A DNA stretch of 23,088 nt from a virus: IMG/VR virus record IMGVR_UViG_3300028008_002565, positions 1 through 23,088 of that record. One strand, given 5' to 3'. The translations under genes and the position numbers were made by a program. Below the pieces are notes generated by a model. The model did not search any database. It saw nothing but the letters and a program-made list of their open reading frames with translations, and had not been told where the DNA came from. Positions 12,152 through 20,278 of this stretch are shown in pieces. Each line of letters opens with the position of its first letter. The stretch's first letter is position 1.

Positions 12152-14563
12152 TCAAGCCAAGGTATCGACTTCCTGACGCGTTTTATAGCCGGCCCAAACG
12201 CCGTACGGCGGATGTAAGCCGTCCGGGAAATGAGACTGAGCAGCCTTATAGCAGTTCGGATTAGTCGGATCGCTATTCAGGTTAAACAGATTGCGAATCG
12301 GGTTGAAGACATCGATAGTGCCGTCTGCTACTCGTGCCTGGCAATACGGCTCGAAGTTAGTCACGACATCACCGCCGACAGCGATGCGTGGGACCGATAC
12401 TTGATCACTCGACAGCGCATTTTGCGCGGTGTATGTGCTCAGGCGAATCATGTAGCCATTGCGAATGATCCTAAGCTGACGAATAGTGCCCGTTGCAGCT
12501 ACCGCCTTCAACTTCATCGTCGCCCATGCCTGGGAAGCCTGAGTAATGAGGTCGGATGAGTCGCTCGGGGATGCACCAGTTGTGATCGAGTTGATGCCAG
12601 CACCATCGATAACGACGTTGCAATACTTGACCAGGTTCTGCTGTGCATTGCCAGGAACGGTGCCAGAATTATAGATCGGCCAGCTTGCGCCGCTGCGTTG
12701 GAAGTTGAGTGCGGCCAATGGAGGTTTGCCAACGCAAATGTTGACTGCACCAGCAAAAATAGCGTTGCCCGTGCTGGTGTTGCCTTGGCCGAATGTGGAG
12801 TCCCCGAGACCAAAAACGACCTTGGGATCGCCCGCAACGAATTCACCGATAACGCGCAGCTTGGGGCCAATCTGCTGAATTGTTGTGCTGCCAATCACCT
12901 GCACAGAGACATAGCCTCCTTTATTTACCGTACTGCCAACGCCAGCAGTGATGTTTGCGGTAGTGGGATCATACACATACGCTTGTGCCGGTGTCGTCGG
13001 CCCGGTAGTGACTTCGACGGACGGCATATTGGTGTTCTTGGGCCAGTCCCAGCGCGTCTGAAGGTTGATAGTGGCGCCGGCCGGTATCTGTGTCAGACCG
13101 AACATGGACGGCGTCATGATATCTGAGAGGTTGTCGACGCTGCCGTCGGCAAACGTTGCGCCGGTGGCTCCGCTGTTCCATGTCACTCTTACCGGTGTAC
13201 CTTGGCGAGTTCCGTTGTAGAAGATGACTGCGTAGACATCCTCCAGCGTGATGGCGTTTCCGTTTGGCTGCGGCAGGTTGCTGACCGTGCGAATGCAATC
13301 GGCGGCCAGTCGGAAACTCTTGATCGCACCAGAACCCACGGTGTGCTCGTCGTTGCACATGATCTTGCGGTCGACAGTCGTCGAAAGCGTCATCGTGTAC
13401 AAGTTGATCTTGTTGTGCGCTGACACGGATCGGAAGATGCCGGAAGATGCCGGAGCGGCGATCACGTTCAATGCCGGCGTGTCGTAGGTGAGCGTGCCAG
13501 AACCGTTACTGATGGTCGTGCGCATCGCTAAGCTACCGGTAGCACTGGGCCAATACACGGGCGGCGTGCTGGTCGCCGAGCCCTGAAGCACCCCGTTCCA
13601 GAGAATCTGGTAGGTAATCGTCACGCCGGTTCCCTGAGCTGTTGCAGGCGAGAACATGGCAGGGCTGCCGACCACCGGACGGTAATCGTAGCAATACGGC
13701 AAGCTGGCAAAGGCAAGCGGGGCGCCGACCAATGGCGTGCAGACCATGGGAGCGCTGGCAGCGTCATCAGAGCCCAGGGTGTTGACCGCATGGTGGCGGA
13801 CACTGAAGTGGTGGCCCAAGTCGGCTAGGGTCGGTGTATAGGTGGGGGCTGTGCCGCTCGCCACGATCTGCCCGTCTCGCAGGATGTCGCGTGAGTGAGT
13901 CACGCCCGTACCGTCGTTGAGGGGACCATCGACCACGGTGAGCGGGACGCTTACCTGCGGGCTTCCGCTGAGCGACGGGGGAGCGGTGAAGCGCGGGGCT
14001 ACCGTCTCGGCTGGAGGAACGACGATGGACGATGCCGCGGACCACTGGCCCGAACCTTGAGCGTTCCGCGCGCGCACCTTGTGGTAGTACTGCGTCCCGT
14101 TCTGCAGCCCAGTTTTCACCAGGGGACTGGCCGTGCCGATCACATTCGGAGGCACGAGGGCATCGTTGGCCTTGAGGTATGTGGCGAGCTCGACATCAAT
14201 GATCGCAGAGCCACCATCGTCGGCCGGCGGAGAATACGGTACCGAAGACTGCCCAGATGCAGCGACCGGAGTTCCGATCGTCGGTGCCCCCGGGACATCG
14301 TACGGCACGCTGACCGTTTTCTTGCTTCCGATCGACACACCGGTAGCACGAACGGCAATCGCAAAGCCTCTGTCCGCCGATGTCTTGATGTAGGGGTTGG
14401 CCGCGCCGGCAGGCGCCGCAATATCGGTGGATTGGCCATTGCCGTCGATACGCGACCATTGAAGAGCGGTATAGATGATCCCCTTCGGGATCACTGCCTG
14501 GATGGTCGTACCGTTGTCCACCATATCCAGAGTCAGGGAAGATCCTTTGGCGGGAAAGCTCAT
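12152..14563 (-). CDS. Ig/FN3-like tail-associated protein with C-terminal SGNH hydrolase domain
   Basis: An 803-aa protein read from the ATG at 14563 (GGAG six bases upstream, ATGA overlap with the previous gene); an ATG 12 bases earlier is less well placed. An Ig-like segment covers about residues 1-88. A fibronectin III-like domain covers 90-190 (PGAPTIGTPVAASGQSSVPY, then GTQYYHKVRARNAQGSGQWS). Another Ig-like repeat follows to about 275, then a beta-rich middle. The C-terminal part has the SGNH blocks: Ser589 in GLGDSTFGQGN, Gly625 in NFQRSGASW, Asn658 in IDGAGINSI, and Asp781/His784 in FPDGLHPPYG. SGNH enzymes hydrolyse esters, including acetyl groups on bacterial surface glycans. A receptor-binding or glycan-deacetylating tail protein is the likely role. 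It ends the late operon. Confidence 0.78.
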   Translation of the reverse strand: MSFPAKGSSLTLDMVDNGTTIQAVIPKGIIYTALQWSRIDGNGQSTDIAAPAGAANPYIKTSADRGFAIAVRATGVSIGSKKTVSVPYDVPGAPTIGTPVAASGQSSVPYSPPADDGGSAIIDVELATYLKANDALVPPNVIGTASPLVKTGLQNGTQYYHKVRARNAQGSGQWSAASSIVVPPAETVAPRFTAPPSLSGSPQVSVPLTVVDGPLNDGTGVTHSRDILRDGQIVASGTAPTYTPTLADLGHHFSVRHHAVNTLGSDDAASAPMVCTPLVGAPLAFASLPYCYDYRPVVGSPAMFSPATAQGTGVTITYQILWNGVLQGSATSTPPVYWPSATGSLAMRTTISNGSGTLTYDTPALNVIAAPASSGIFRSVSAHNKINLYTMTLSTTVDRKIMCNDEHTVGSGAIKSFRLAADCIRTVSNLPQPNGNAITLEDVYAVIFYNGTRQGTPVRVTWNSGATGATFADGSVDNLSDIMTPSMFGLTQIPAGATINLQTRWDWPKNTNMPSVEVTTGPTTPAQAYVYDPTTANITAGVGSTVNKGGYVSVQVIGSTTIQQIGPKLRVIGEFVAGDPKVVFGLGDSTFGQGNTSTGNAIFAGAVNICVGKPPLAALNFQRSGASWPIYNSGTVPGNAQQNLVKYCNVVIDGAGINSITTGASPSDSSDLITQASQAWATMKLKAVAATGTIRQLRIIRNGYMIRLSTYTAQNALSSDQVSVPRIAVGGDVVTNFEPYCQARVADGTIDVFNPIRNLFNLNSDPTNPNCYKAAQSHFPDGLHPPYGVWAGYKTRQEVDTLA

Positions 14564-14844
14564 CGAACACTCCATGCTTCCCCGGGGGCGCCGGTAAATC
14601 GGATGTGGGAAATCGGGGTGCTGATGGCCAGCACCAGCATCGTGTTGGTGCTCACATCGTAGTCGACCGGAAAGAACTCATCGCCGCCATCGGCGGACAG
14701 CTCGATCTTGCGAGTTGCGGTGGCGTTGCTCTTGAGGACTGCTGTCAGGTTCACGCGGCTGGACGGCGAGACCGAAAGCACTTTCACTCCCATCGAGTCG
14801 AGCGTTCCTTTCAACACTCCAGTGGCGATATCAGGGCTTGGCAT
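14560..14844 (-). CDS. Small 94-aa late protein next to the SGNH gene
   Basis: Beta-rich 94-residue protein: SPSSRVNLTAVLKSNATATR, then VSTNTMLVLAISTPISHIRF and a terminal APGEAWSVR. There are no cysteines, membrane segments or catalytic motifs. AAGGA lies seven bases before the ATG, and the stop overlaps the start of the SGNH gene. Coupling to that gene suggests a partner, such as a chaperone, cap or small tail decoration protein. The family is not recognised. Confidence 0.72.
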   Translation of the reverse strand: MPSPDIATGVLKGTLDSMGVKVLSVSPSSRVNLTAVLKSNATATRKIELSADGGDEFFPVDYDVSTNTMLVLAISTPISHIRFTGAPGEAWSVR

Positions 14845-14877
14845 TTGATTTTCCTTGTTGGGCTGATAGGGGATCGC

Positions 14878-15147
14878 TTACTTGCCCGCCGGCGCTGTAC
14901 AACGGGTGCCGGCCGGGGGCTTCCAGCCGCAGTGCGCGGCGCCGACCTGGTTGTGATCGACGATCTGGCGCGCTGTCGTGTCTGCCACGACGTCATTGCA
15001 TGCTGGATAAATCGGCTTGAACAGATCGCAGGAGGTGTCGATCGTCCGGGTGATCGTCACCGAGGGCTGCTGTGGTGGCGTGGCCGCGCACGCGGCCAGC
15101 GCCATTCCTACGATCAGTGCGCTACATGCGCCATTGGTCCATTTCAC
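14878..15147 (-). CDS. Rz1-like lipoprotein, candidate outer-membrane spanin
   Basis: Read from the GTG at 15147, which has AGGAGG six bases upstream. The 89-aa product has a short lipoprotein signal (ALIVGMALAAC) with lipobox Leu-Ala-Ala-Cys at 17-20. The mature part contains DTSCDLFKPIYPACNDVV and TARQIVDHNQ, a pattern common in small phage proteins at this position. The gene overlaps the end of the TM/coiled-coil gene by 26 bases, as Rz1 genes do with Rz. It would join with the inner-membrane protein to disrupt the outer membrane. It is less proline-rich than classical Rz1, so another phage lipoprotein is possible. Confidence 0.72.
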   Translation of the reverse strand: MKWTNGACSALIVGMALAACAATPPQQPSVTITRTIDTSCDLFKPIYPACNDVVADTTARQIVDHNQVGAAHCGWKPPAGTRCTAPAGK

Positions 15148-15391
15148 GTTGCACCTCCTGTGGTGATTTGGCCGCGTTCTGGGTCTCGACCTGCTGCCGT
15201 ACGGCTGCAGCGTCGACGCGGGCCGTTGCGGCTGCTGCATCGGCCTTGGCTTCTGCCTTCTCCAGTTCTGAGACGCGGGCCGTGGCGGTGGCCTGGGTGG
15301 CCTTGGCTTGCTGATGTCGCACGTAGCCGAACAGCACGCCGGCGGCGCCAGCGATAAGCGAGAGGATCTGCAGAATTGCGGTGATAGTCAT
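15122..15391 (-). CDS. Rz-like inner-membrane spanin candidate
   Basis: 89 aa with an N-terminal membrane anchor (ILQILSLIAGAAGVLFGYV, residues 6-24) followed by an Ala/Glu/Lys-rich coiled coil to the end (VSELEKAEAKADAAAATARV). This is the layout of an i-spanin: anchored in the inner membrane, coiled coil crossing the periplasm. Its start shares ATGA with the endolysin stop, and its 3' end overlaps the lipoprotein gene. Low sequence specificity leaves some doubt, but the order endolysin, TM/coiled coil, lipoprotein is characteristic. Confidence 0.75.
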   Translation of the reverse strand: MTITAILQILSLIAGAAGVLFGYVRHQQAKATQATATARVSELEKAEAKADAAAATARVDAAAVRQQVETQNAAKSPQEVQREMDQWRM

Positions 15392-15891
15392 CCGGCTACC
15401 TCCTGCAGCGCCTGCGCGTGGTATGCCGGCCAGGTCTCCGGACGCGGCTTCCCCGGTCTCCAGATCCGGAGGTAAGCAGCCCAGGCCGCATCGGCGTCAT
15501 TGGCTGCTGGCAATCGCTGCGCATCCGTGAACAGCATCAGCCTCGCCACGCCGGCAGCCAGGATGTCGTTGTGCTCCATGGCTGCATAGATGGCCTGAGG
15601 GGTGAACGGCACCTTCAGCGCTGCACACAATCGCTCCAGGAGCGGCCTGCTGGCGCCGTGGAGATAGACGCCCCAGACGCCTCCGCGGCTTTCCTTGGTG
15701 CCCAGCTCAAACTGCCAGAAGCTGCGCGCCGGTCCATTCCCCATCTGGCGCCGAGCTTCGAAGCGGGACTCCTGGAGGCCGATGGCCAGCAGCATGACCA
15801 GTGCTTCGATGGAGTTGAGTCCGGGAGGTAACAGCGAAAGCGCCGGCCGGATGGCCAGGGCTAGGATCTCGCTAAGTTTCTGATTTGCCAT
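15388..15891 (-). CDS. Endolysin, lytic transglycosylase/lysozyme-like
   Basis: The 167-aa product has the signature AIGLQESRFEARRQ (candidate catalytic Glu41) followed by ARSFWQFELG at 56-65, as in goose-lysozyme and transglycosylase-like phage enzymes that cleave the glycan of peptidoglycan. The C-terminal AWAAYLRIWRPGKPRPETW suits phage muramidases. There is no signal peptide, so it needs a holin; the hydrophobic LVMLLAIGL stretch is part of the fold. AAGGAG lies seven bases before the ATG. It overlaps the holin-candidate gene by 20 bases and is followed by the spanin pair. Confidence 0.78.
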   Translation of the reverse strand: MANQKLSEILALAIRPALSLLPPGLNSIEALVMLLAIGLQESRFEARRQMGNGPARSFWQFELGTKESRGGVWGVYLHGASRPLLERLCAALKVPFTPQAIYAAMEHNDILAAGVARLMLFTDAQRLPAANDADAAWAAYLRIWRPGKPRPETWPAYHAQALQEVAG

Positions 15892-16162
15892 CGCTCTGCT
15901 CCTTCTTGTTGAAAATCTTGCGCACCTGGTCGAGGATGGCGCGTTGGCTGACCAGGCGTGCGGCGATAGTCAGCAGCAAGCCGATCACCGGCGCCACCTG
16001 CTCGCCATGCTTCGGGAAGAGGGCCACGAAGCCGGGAGCGACGTCGGGCCAGCGGTCGGCAAGGATCGGGACGGCGGTCACGGTGACTGCCGAGATGACG
16101 CCGATCCACACAGACCACCAGGTGCGAATGGCCGCCCATTCAGCTGCAAGGAACGACTTCAT
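15872..16162 (-). CDS. Holin candidate (96 aa, two membrane segments)
   Basis: Start at the ATG at 16162, with GAGGAGG upstream and ATGA shared with the preceding stop. Two hydrophobic segments are visible: WSVWIGVISAVTVTAVPILA at about residues 16-35 and VAPVIGLLLTIAARLV at about 56-71. A highly charged C-terminus (VRKIFNKKEQSDGKSET) follows. Size, topology, charged tail and position directly before the endolysin all fit a class II-type holin, which forms inner-membrane holes to release the endolysin. There is no family-specific motif, so the call rests on topology and context. Confidence 0.75.
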   Translation of the reverse strand: MKSFLAAEWAAIRTWWSVWIGVISAVTVTAVPILADRWPDVAPGFVALFPKHGEQVAPVIGLLLTIAARLVSQRAILDQVRKIFNKKEQSDGKSET

Positions 16163-16518
16163 TTCACCCACCTCCTCATGTCTGGGCGCCCCACGGGGCT
16201 GTTCTGAATCATCAGGTTGCGCAGTTCGTCGATCTTGTTGGACTGCTCCTTCTGTCCGTCCTTGATGTCGCGCAGTTGCTGGTTGGTTTCGCTGCGTTGC
16301 TCGCGCATGCCCACCTCGATGCGTGCCATGCGGTCCTCGTGCACGATGTCCTTGCTTTCCAGTTTTTCGACCCTGCTGACCAGCGTGAAGTAGCCCAGCG
16401 TGCACGCGAATGCAGCACCAGCAAAAGCACCGACAGCAGACTGCACATTGATGGTGGTGTCGAAGAGGCGAGTTTTCTGCGGGGGTGCAGGCACGGCGGA
16501 CGGCGAGTTGTCGGTCAT
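16159..16518 (-). CDS. Membrane-anchored coiled-coil protein in the lysis cassette
   Basis: 119 aa read from the ATG at 16518 (ATGA overlap with the previous stop). One membrane segment, AVGAFAGAAFACTLGYFTLV (about residues 28-47), is followed by a long coiled coil (VEKLESKDIVHEDRMARIEV, then QQLRDIKDGQKEQSNKIDEL). The layout recalls XhlA-type lysis helpers or antiholins, but orientation and role are not proven. The stop overlaps the holin-candidate start, so the two are probably made in fixed ratio. Confidence 0.68.
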   Translation of the reverse strand: MTDNSPSAVPAPPQKTRLFDTTINVQSAVGAFAGAAFACTLGYFTLVSRVEKLESKDIVHEDRMARIEVGMREQRSETNQQLRDIKDGQKEQSNKIDELRNLMIQNSPVGRPDMRRWVK

Positions 16519-17000
16519 GCGGTTGCTCCTGGTTCGGTCGGCCATGCCACTTCTTGCGGATAGCCCGGTTGCTGGGAAATGCGGTTCAGGGCGATGCGAT
16601 ACTGCTTCCACGACAGCAGCTCCGCTTCTTCCTGCTCGGTGGCCACGCCGAGGTCCTTGGCATCTTGCAGGGGTGAGATCCGTAACGTCGCCCGTTGCAT
16701 CAGTTGATCGCGCTTCGCCTGCACGGTTGCTGCGAGCTCCTCGGGGGAGGAATTGCCTGTGGCCGGCGTCGACTCGCTGGTACCTTCCGGCTGGTCGATA
16801 TAGACCCATTGACCAGCATCCAGGTCGATCTTCTGCAGCTTGCCGTCGATGTCAGGCCCTGGCTCAATGGGGCTGGTGCAGCCTGGATAAAGCCAGCTGC
16901 CAGGCACCTCTGGGTCGGGGTCCGCGTAACACGGTGCGGCAGTGCGAAGCAGCACACCGGTCATTGGATGAAAATTCCAGATTTCAGGGGCTTGTTCCAT
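16515..17000 (-). CDS. Tail fibre assembly chaperone (Tfa-like)
   Basis: 161 aa. The N-terminal half (EIWNFHPMTGVLL, then PGPDIDGKLQKIDLDAGQWV) and the C-terminal LLSWKQYRIALNRISQQPGY followed by EVAWPTEP are characteristic of Tfa/gpU-type proteins. These help fold and trimerise tail fibres and can stay on the fibre tip. It directly follows the collar-domain tail fibre gene, the usual arrangement. AGGA lies seven bases before the ATG. Confidence 0.82.
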   Translation of the reverse strand: MEQAPEIWNFHPMTGVLLRTAAPCYADPDPEVPGSWLYPGCTSPIEPGPDIDGKLQKIDLDAGQWVYIDQPEGTSESTPATGNSSPEELAATVQAKRDQLMQRATLRISPLQDAKDLGVATEQEEAELLSWKQYRIALNRISQQPGYPQEVAWPTEPGATA

Positions 17001-17010
17001 ATGGCGGTCC

Positions 17011-18162
17011 TTAATACTTGATGCAGATAAGAGCTGCGAGGTTGCGAACTAAGTTTTCAGATCCACCCGTTGCGTAAATACTCAAGCCGTGGGCGTGGGA
17101 GCCATTCCAGCTGGTCAGGGTGCCGGTATCCAGATCTCGCGAGTTGACCATGTAGCCGGTGCTGCCAGACCCAGCCAGTTCTCCCGTTCTGGTGAACGGG
17201 GAGAGGGAATATGAAACGTGCTGGTGGTCTCCTACGGCGGCGATTGCGCCACCGTGCGTGTGCGAAAGGATCTGTCCGGACTGCAAGGCCCAGAGCAAAC
17301 GGCCTACGTCCACGCCGCGGCCATCGTCCCACCCTCGCAGGAATTCACCGCGCGCATCCGGCAAGACGATGTAGCTTCCACTGATGCTTCGGGAAGTGGT
17401 CGGACTCGACTGGTTAGTGCAACGGTAGCCCCACGCCGCAGTGGCATTGTTGGCGTCGCCGCAATAAAGGAGTCCGGCCAGGGTGCTGTATGCCGCGATG
17501 GGGATGGCGGCTCCGTTCACTTTTAGCCAGCCAGAAGGCGCGGAAGAGAAGGGGAACAGTCCCAACATGCCGGTGGTGCCAGACAAAGCCCCGGCTTGGC
17601 CGAGTGTGATGAATTGATTGCTTTGCGTCGCGATCGCACCTTGTTGCGCACCACCAGCGCACCGCACCAGAATCCATGCGCCAGCATTGTTGTTCGCTGT
17701 GGGCGAGTAGGAGAGGGTAGCGATACCGCCTGCAACCATCTCGCCGCCCTGTAGCGGCTGCATCGCCAAACCGAGGATCGGCTTTGCCGCCAGTCCGTCA
17801 GGGGCGAAGGTGCTCGCGCCAGTATTGGTCCTGGCGAGCACGATACGCTGCTCCAGCCCGCGGCTGAGCGTGTCGTTCGTCAGCGGTATCACATTGGTCG
17901 CGGCGAAGGTATTGGCCGCGGTCCCGGTGTCGTCCAGAATCACCTGCTTCTGAATGAGAGCAAGAATCCCCTTCAGCAGTTGCGACACGTCGCCTTCCAC
18001 ATTGGTCTGGCCAGCGGCTACCTGCACCGCCAGGATCGAATCGACCAGATCGTTCATGAAGCCAGCATCGTCGACCGAAGCCGCGAGAAGGCCTGGTATC
18101 CCGCCGGTAAATTTTCCGTTGTACAGCCCGAGCTCACTGGCCCTGCTTTTGGGGTAGTCCAT
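17011..18162 (-). CDS. Tail fibre protein with phage collar domain
   Basis: 383 aa. The N-terminus (KFTGGIPGLLAASVDDAGFM) looks like a baseplate-attaching region. From about residue 205 onward a phage tail collar-like domain is visible: PSGWLKVNGAAIPIAAYSTL, then IVLPDARGEFLRGWDDGRGV and a His-containing SHTHGG. The C-terminal HAHGLSIYATGGSENLVRNL and the final ICIKY are typical of P2/Mu-like fibre tips. It would recognise the host surface. GAGGG precedes the ATG, two bases after the gp48-like stop. It corresponds in position to Mu gp49. Confidence 0.85.
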   Translation of the reverse strand: MDYPKSRASELGLYNGKFTGGIPGLLAASVDDAGFMNDLVDSILAVQVAAGQTNVEGDVSQLLKGILALIQKQVILDDTGTAANTFAATNVIPLTNDTLSRGLEQRIVLARTNTGASTFAPDGLAAKPILGLAMQPLQGGEMVAGGIATLSYSPTANNNAGAWILVRCAGGAQQGAIATQSNQFITLGQAGALSGTTGMLGLFPFSSAPSGWLKVNGAAIPIAAYSTLAGLLYCGDANNATAAWGYRCTNQSSPTTSRSISGSYIVLPDARGEFLRGWDDGRGVDVGRLLWALQSGQILSHTHGGAIAAVGDHQHVSYSLSPFTRTGELAGSGSTGYMVNSRDLDTGTLTSWNGSHAHGLSIYATGGSENLVRNLAALICIKY

Positions 18163-18164
18163 CG

Positions 18165-18755
18165 TTATCCCTCGTAATTAAAGATGACCGTGGTGTGTGC
18201 GGGCTTCAGTTTCAAGACGCGGCACTCCAAAGCACCGTTGCTGCTCTGCATGAACAGGCCGCCGAAGCGATCCGAGAATCTCCTGGGGATGTAGCCGTCT
18301 CCGGGGACATTCATCTGCCAAACGTTGCGCCACCGGATGCCGTAGAAGCGCGTTGCGAACCGGCTTCCGAAGCGGCGAACTGGAAATTCCTCGACGGTCG
18401 CGCCAGGGCGGCCCATCGCTGCCGCAATCGATATGAAATACGCGGCGCTGGCGCCACCGGTGCTGACAAGCTTGGAAGTAACAGCGGCGCGCCGTTCAAA
18501 GACGGTCGCCTCTGCAGTGGTGCATTCGTCCGGGAGGCCTGTGAAGGCTTCCCATTCGCTGAGCAAGATGCTCGCGCTGCGCGGGTCAAGTTCTCGCGCA
18601 ATGGTGTTGAGCAAGGACTCCACGCGGGGCGCTGCGGCGGATAGTCCGCGCAGCAGGCGCATGAGGACCGATGTCCGCTTGCGAGGCCATGCCAGGCCGG
18701 TGGGCATGAACTGCGCATGCGCCTGGGTGTATTCGTCTTGGCTTCTGGTTTCCAT
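18165..18755 (-). CDS. Baseplate/tail protein, Mu gp48-like (DUF2313, YmfQ family)
   Basis: 196 aa with the family's typical opening (QFMPTGLAWPRKRTSVLMRL) and SLLNTIARELDPRSASILLS, then EWEAFTGLPDECTTAEATVF with RRAAVTSKLVSTGGASAAYF. The C-terminal AHTTVIFNYEG is also typical. Members sit at the baseplate periphery and are needed for tail assembly, probably connecting baseplate J-type wedges with fibres. The gene lies one base after the gp47-like stop and two bases before the tail fibre, matching the Mu order. Confidence 0.85.
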   Translation of the reverse strand: METRSQDEYTQAHAQFMPTGLAWPRKRTSVLMRLLRGLSAAAPRVESLLNTIARELDPRSASILLSEWEAFTGLPDECTTAEATVFERRAAVTSKLVSTGGASAAYFISIAAAMGRPGATVEEFPVRRFGSRFATRFYGIRWRNVWQMNVPGDGYIPRRFSDRFGGLFMQSSNGALECRVLKLKPAHTTVIFNYEG

Positions 18756-18756
18756 G

Positions 18757-19824
18757 TCAGGCGACCCACTGTGGCGTACCCATCACCAGCACTTCGTTCG
18801 CCGCGCACTGGACATCCGCAGTGGGTGAAATCAGGGTGTGGTCGGTCTCCCCATCGGCCAGGGATATCTCTTCATCGATGTGCGAGAGCAGCAGCTTCCC
18901 GCCGAGATCTCGCTCTCGGGTGAGCAGGTCGTTCAGTTGAACGAGCACGGCATTGCGCACGGCCGGCGTATTGGGTACCACCCTGATGGTCGGCGTGAAC
19001 GCCTTCGGTGTCGGGGCGTACACCCCCACCGAGGCGGCGACTGGCTTGCGGCTGGGGTCCTTCAAATATGCGAGGGCCTGCTCTACCAGCTCAGGAGAGG
19101 GGATGATGCTTTCGGTGTTGTTCTCGCAGACGAAGAAGACCTGTACGGTATCAAGCCCATCCAGGCCGCTGCGCACCCAAACTTTCGTAGCGCCAACACC
19201 CGCTTCCTTGATCCATGTGACATAGTCATCGGCATTTCCACCATGGGCAGGCTTCTGAACACGGGCCAGGAAGCGATCCCAGAGGCTATCGATCGACTCC
19301 TCTTCGCGGCCGCCATCCAGGCCACCGGCGGCCACGAGACCATCAGCCGTGACCCCTTCAACGGTGGTCATCAGCGTCAACTTCGAACCTGCTGCGAGAT
19401 TGCCGGCGGTGCCGGCCGTTACCGCTTGGACTTGCACTGAGACGCTCCCACCAGATGCAACGCCGGCCACGACGACCGCATATTCCACTCCGGCATCCGA
19501 TTGCATCCGTTGGTCAACGTCGATGCCTTTGCCATCCGCAGCGGAGAATGTCGCCATGCCGGTGGCGGACGCCGGCGGCTCCTGGTAGATGGCCCAGATC
19601 TCGGCCCACTGGCGCAACAGGAAACCCTTGCACCACGGCAGGCATTGCTTGAGGAAATTCCTGATGAAGCCATACATGCCATGCGTAAAGCCGGCCATGA
19701 CCCGTGCGAGCACGTTGAGATTCCGACGCCGCAGGGTGGCATCGGTACCAGGGAGTTCGCCCTGGATATCGCTCTCGGCATCCACGATGAGTTTGCGGAG
19801 CGAGGGAATATCGAAGTCAGCCAT
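18757..19824 (-). CDS. Baseplate J-like protein (Mu gp47-like)
   Basis: 355 aa from the ATG at 19824 (MADFDIPSLRKLIVDAESDI); the frame is open further upstream but there overlaps the gp46-like gene. Baseplate J features include the N-terminal LARVMAGFTHGMYGFIRNFL, FLLRQWAEIWAIYQEPPASA, the central GGREEESIDSLWDRFLARVQ and NADDYVTWIKEAGVGATKVW. The protein forms the wedge of contractile-tail baseplates. It overlaps the previous gene by eight bases. The Shine-Dalgarno sequence is weak, so coupled translation is likely. Confidence 0.88.
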   Translation of the reverse strand: MADFDIPSLRKLIVDAESDIQGELPGTDATLRRRNLNVLARVMAGFTHGMYGFIRNFLKQCLPWCKGFLLRQWAEIWAIYQEPPASATGMATFSAADGKGIDVDQRMQSDAGVEYAVVVAGVASGGSVSVQVQAVTAGTAGNLAAGSKLTLMTTVEGVTADGLVAAGGLDGGREEESIDSLWDRFLARVQKPAHGGNADDYVTWIKEAGVGATKVWVRSGLDGLDTVQVFFVCENNTESIIPSPELVEQALAYLKDPSRKPVAASVGVYAPTPKAFTPTIRVVPNTPAVRNAVLVQLNDLLTRERDLGGKLLLSHIDEEISLADGETDHTLISPTADVQCAANEVLVMGTPQWVA

Positions 19825-20278
19825 AGGTGTTTTCCCACAATCTTTGGAATTGGAGGCGCAAGGTGCTTCCGTCAGGGCGTGTGATCCTGACTTCCAGCAA
19901 GCGAACGCCCATTCTCGGGTTGGTTGCTGTGATCTCCAGGCCTTCGGCGATCCCATCGTCGACCAGCCATTGCAGGGCTTCTGCCGCATACCGTTCGTCG
20001 GTCCGGAGCACGGATGTCAGCTGCTTGGCTGAGCCGTTGAGCCAGAGTCGGGAGCCGATCTTGTCACCCTCTACGGTCGGGAACAGGTCGCCCCAGAAGC
20101 CTCGGCGGTCTGTGCTGGTCTCATCGGGCAGGACGTCATCGACCTTGGCCTCGCCATCGGTGAACAGCGACATGACAACCGCAGTGACCAGGCCATCGTC
20201 ATCCTGGAGCAGTACGCCGTCGAGGGCGTAGTCAGCCCCGGTCGTAAAGTCGACGAAGACTGTCGCGATATCGCTCAT
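19817..20278 (-). CDS. Baseplate protein, Mu gp46-like
   Basis: 153 aa, close in length to the GP46 family. Typical segments are an early VVMSLFTDGEAKVDD, STDRRGFWGDLFP, then GSRLWLNGSAKQLTSVLRTD and EALQWLVDDGIAEGLEITAT. It is functionally related to the gp25/W wedge proteins of contractile tails. Its start overlaps the spike gene stop (ATGA), and it precedes baseplate J, the conserved order. Confidence 0.86.
   Translation of the reverse strand: MSDIATVFVDFTTGADYALDGVLLQDDDGLVTAVVMSLFTDGEAKVDDVLPDETSTDRRGFWGDLFPTVEGDKIGSRLWLNGSAKQLTSVLRTDERYAAEALQWLVDDGIAEGLEITATNPRMGVRLLEVRITRPDGSTLRLQFQRLWENTYG

Noticed and set aside
16163-16405. N-terminal extension of the holin candidate
   Set aside because: It is a His/Arg/Gly-rich shadow of the coiled-coil gene; the ATG at 16162 has GAGGAGG and a coupled junction.
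19825-19989. N-terminal extension of the baseplate J protein
   Set aside because: It overlaps the gp46-like gene out of frame, and the family start MADFD lies at 19824.
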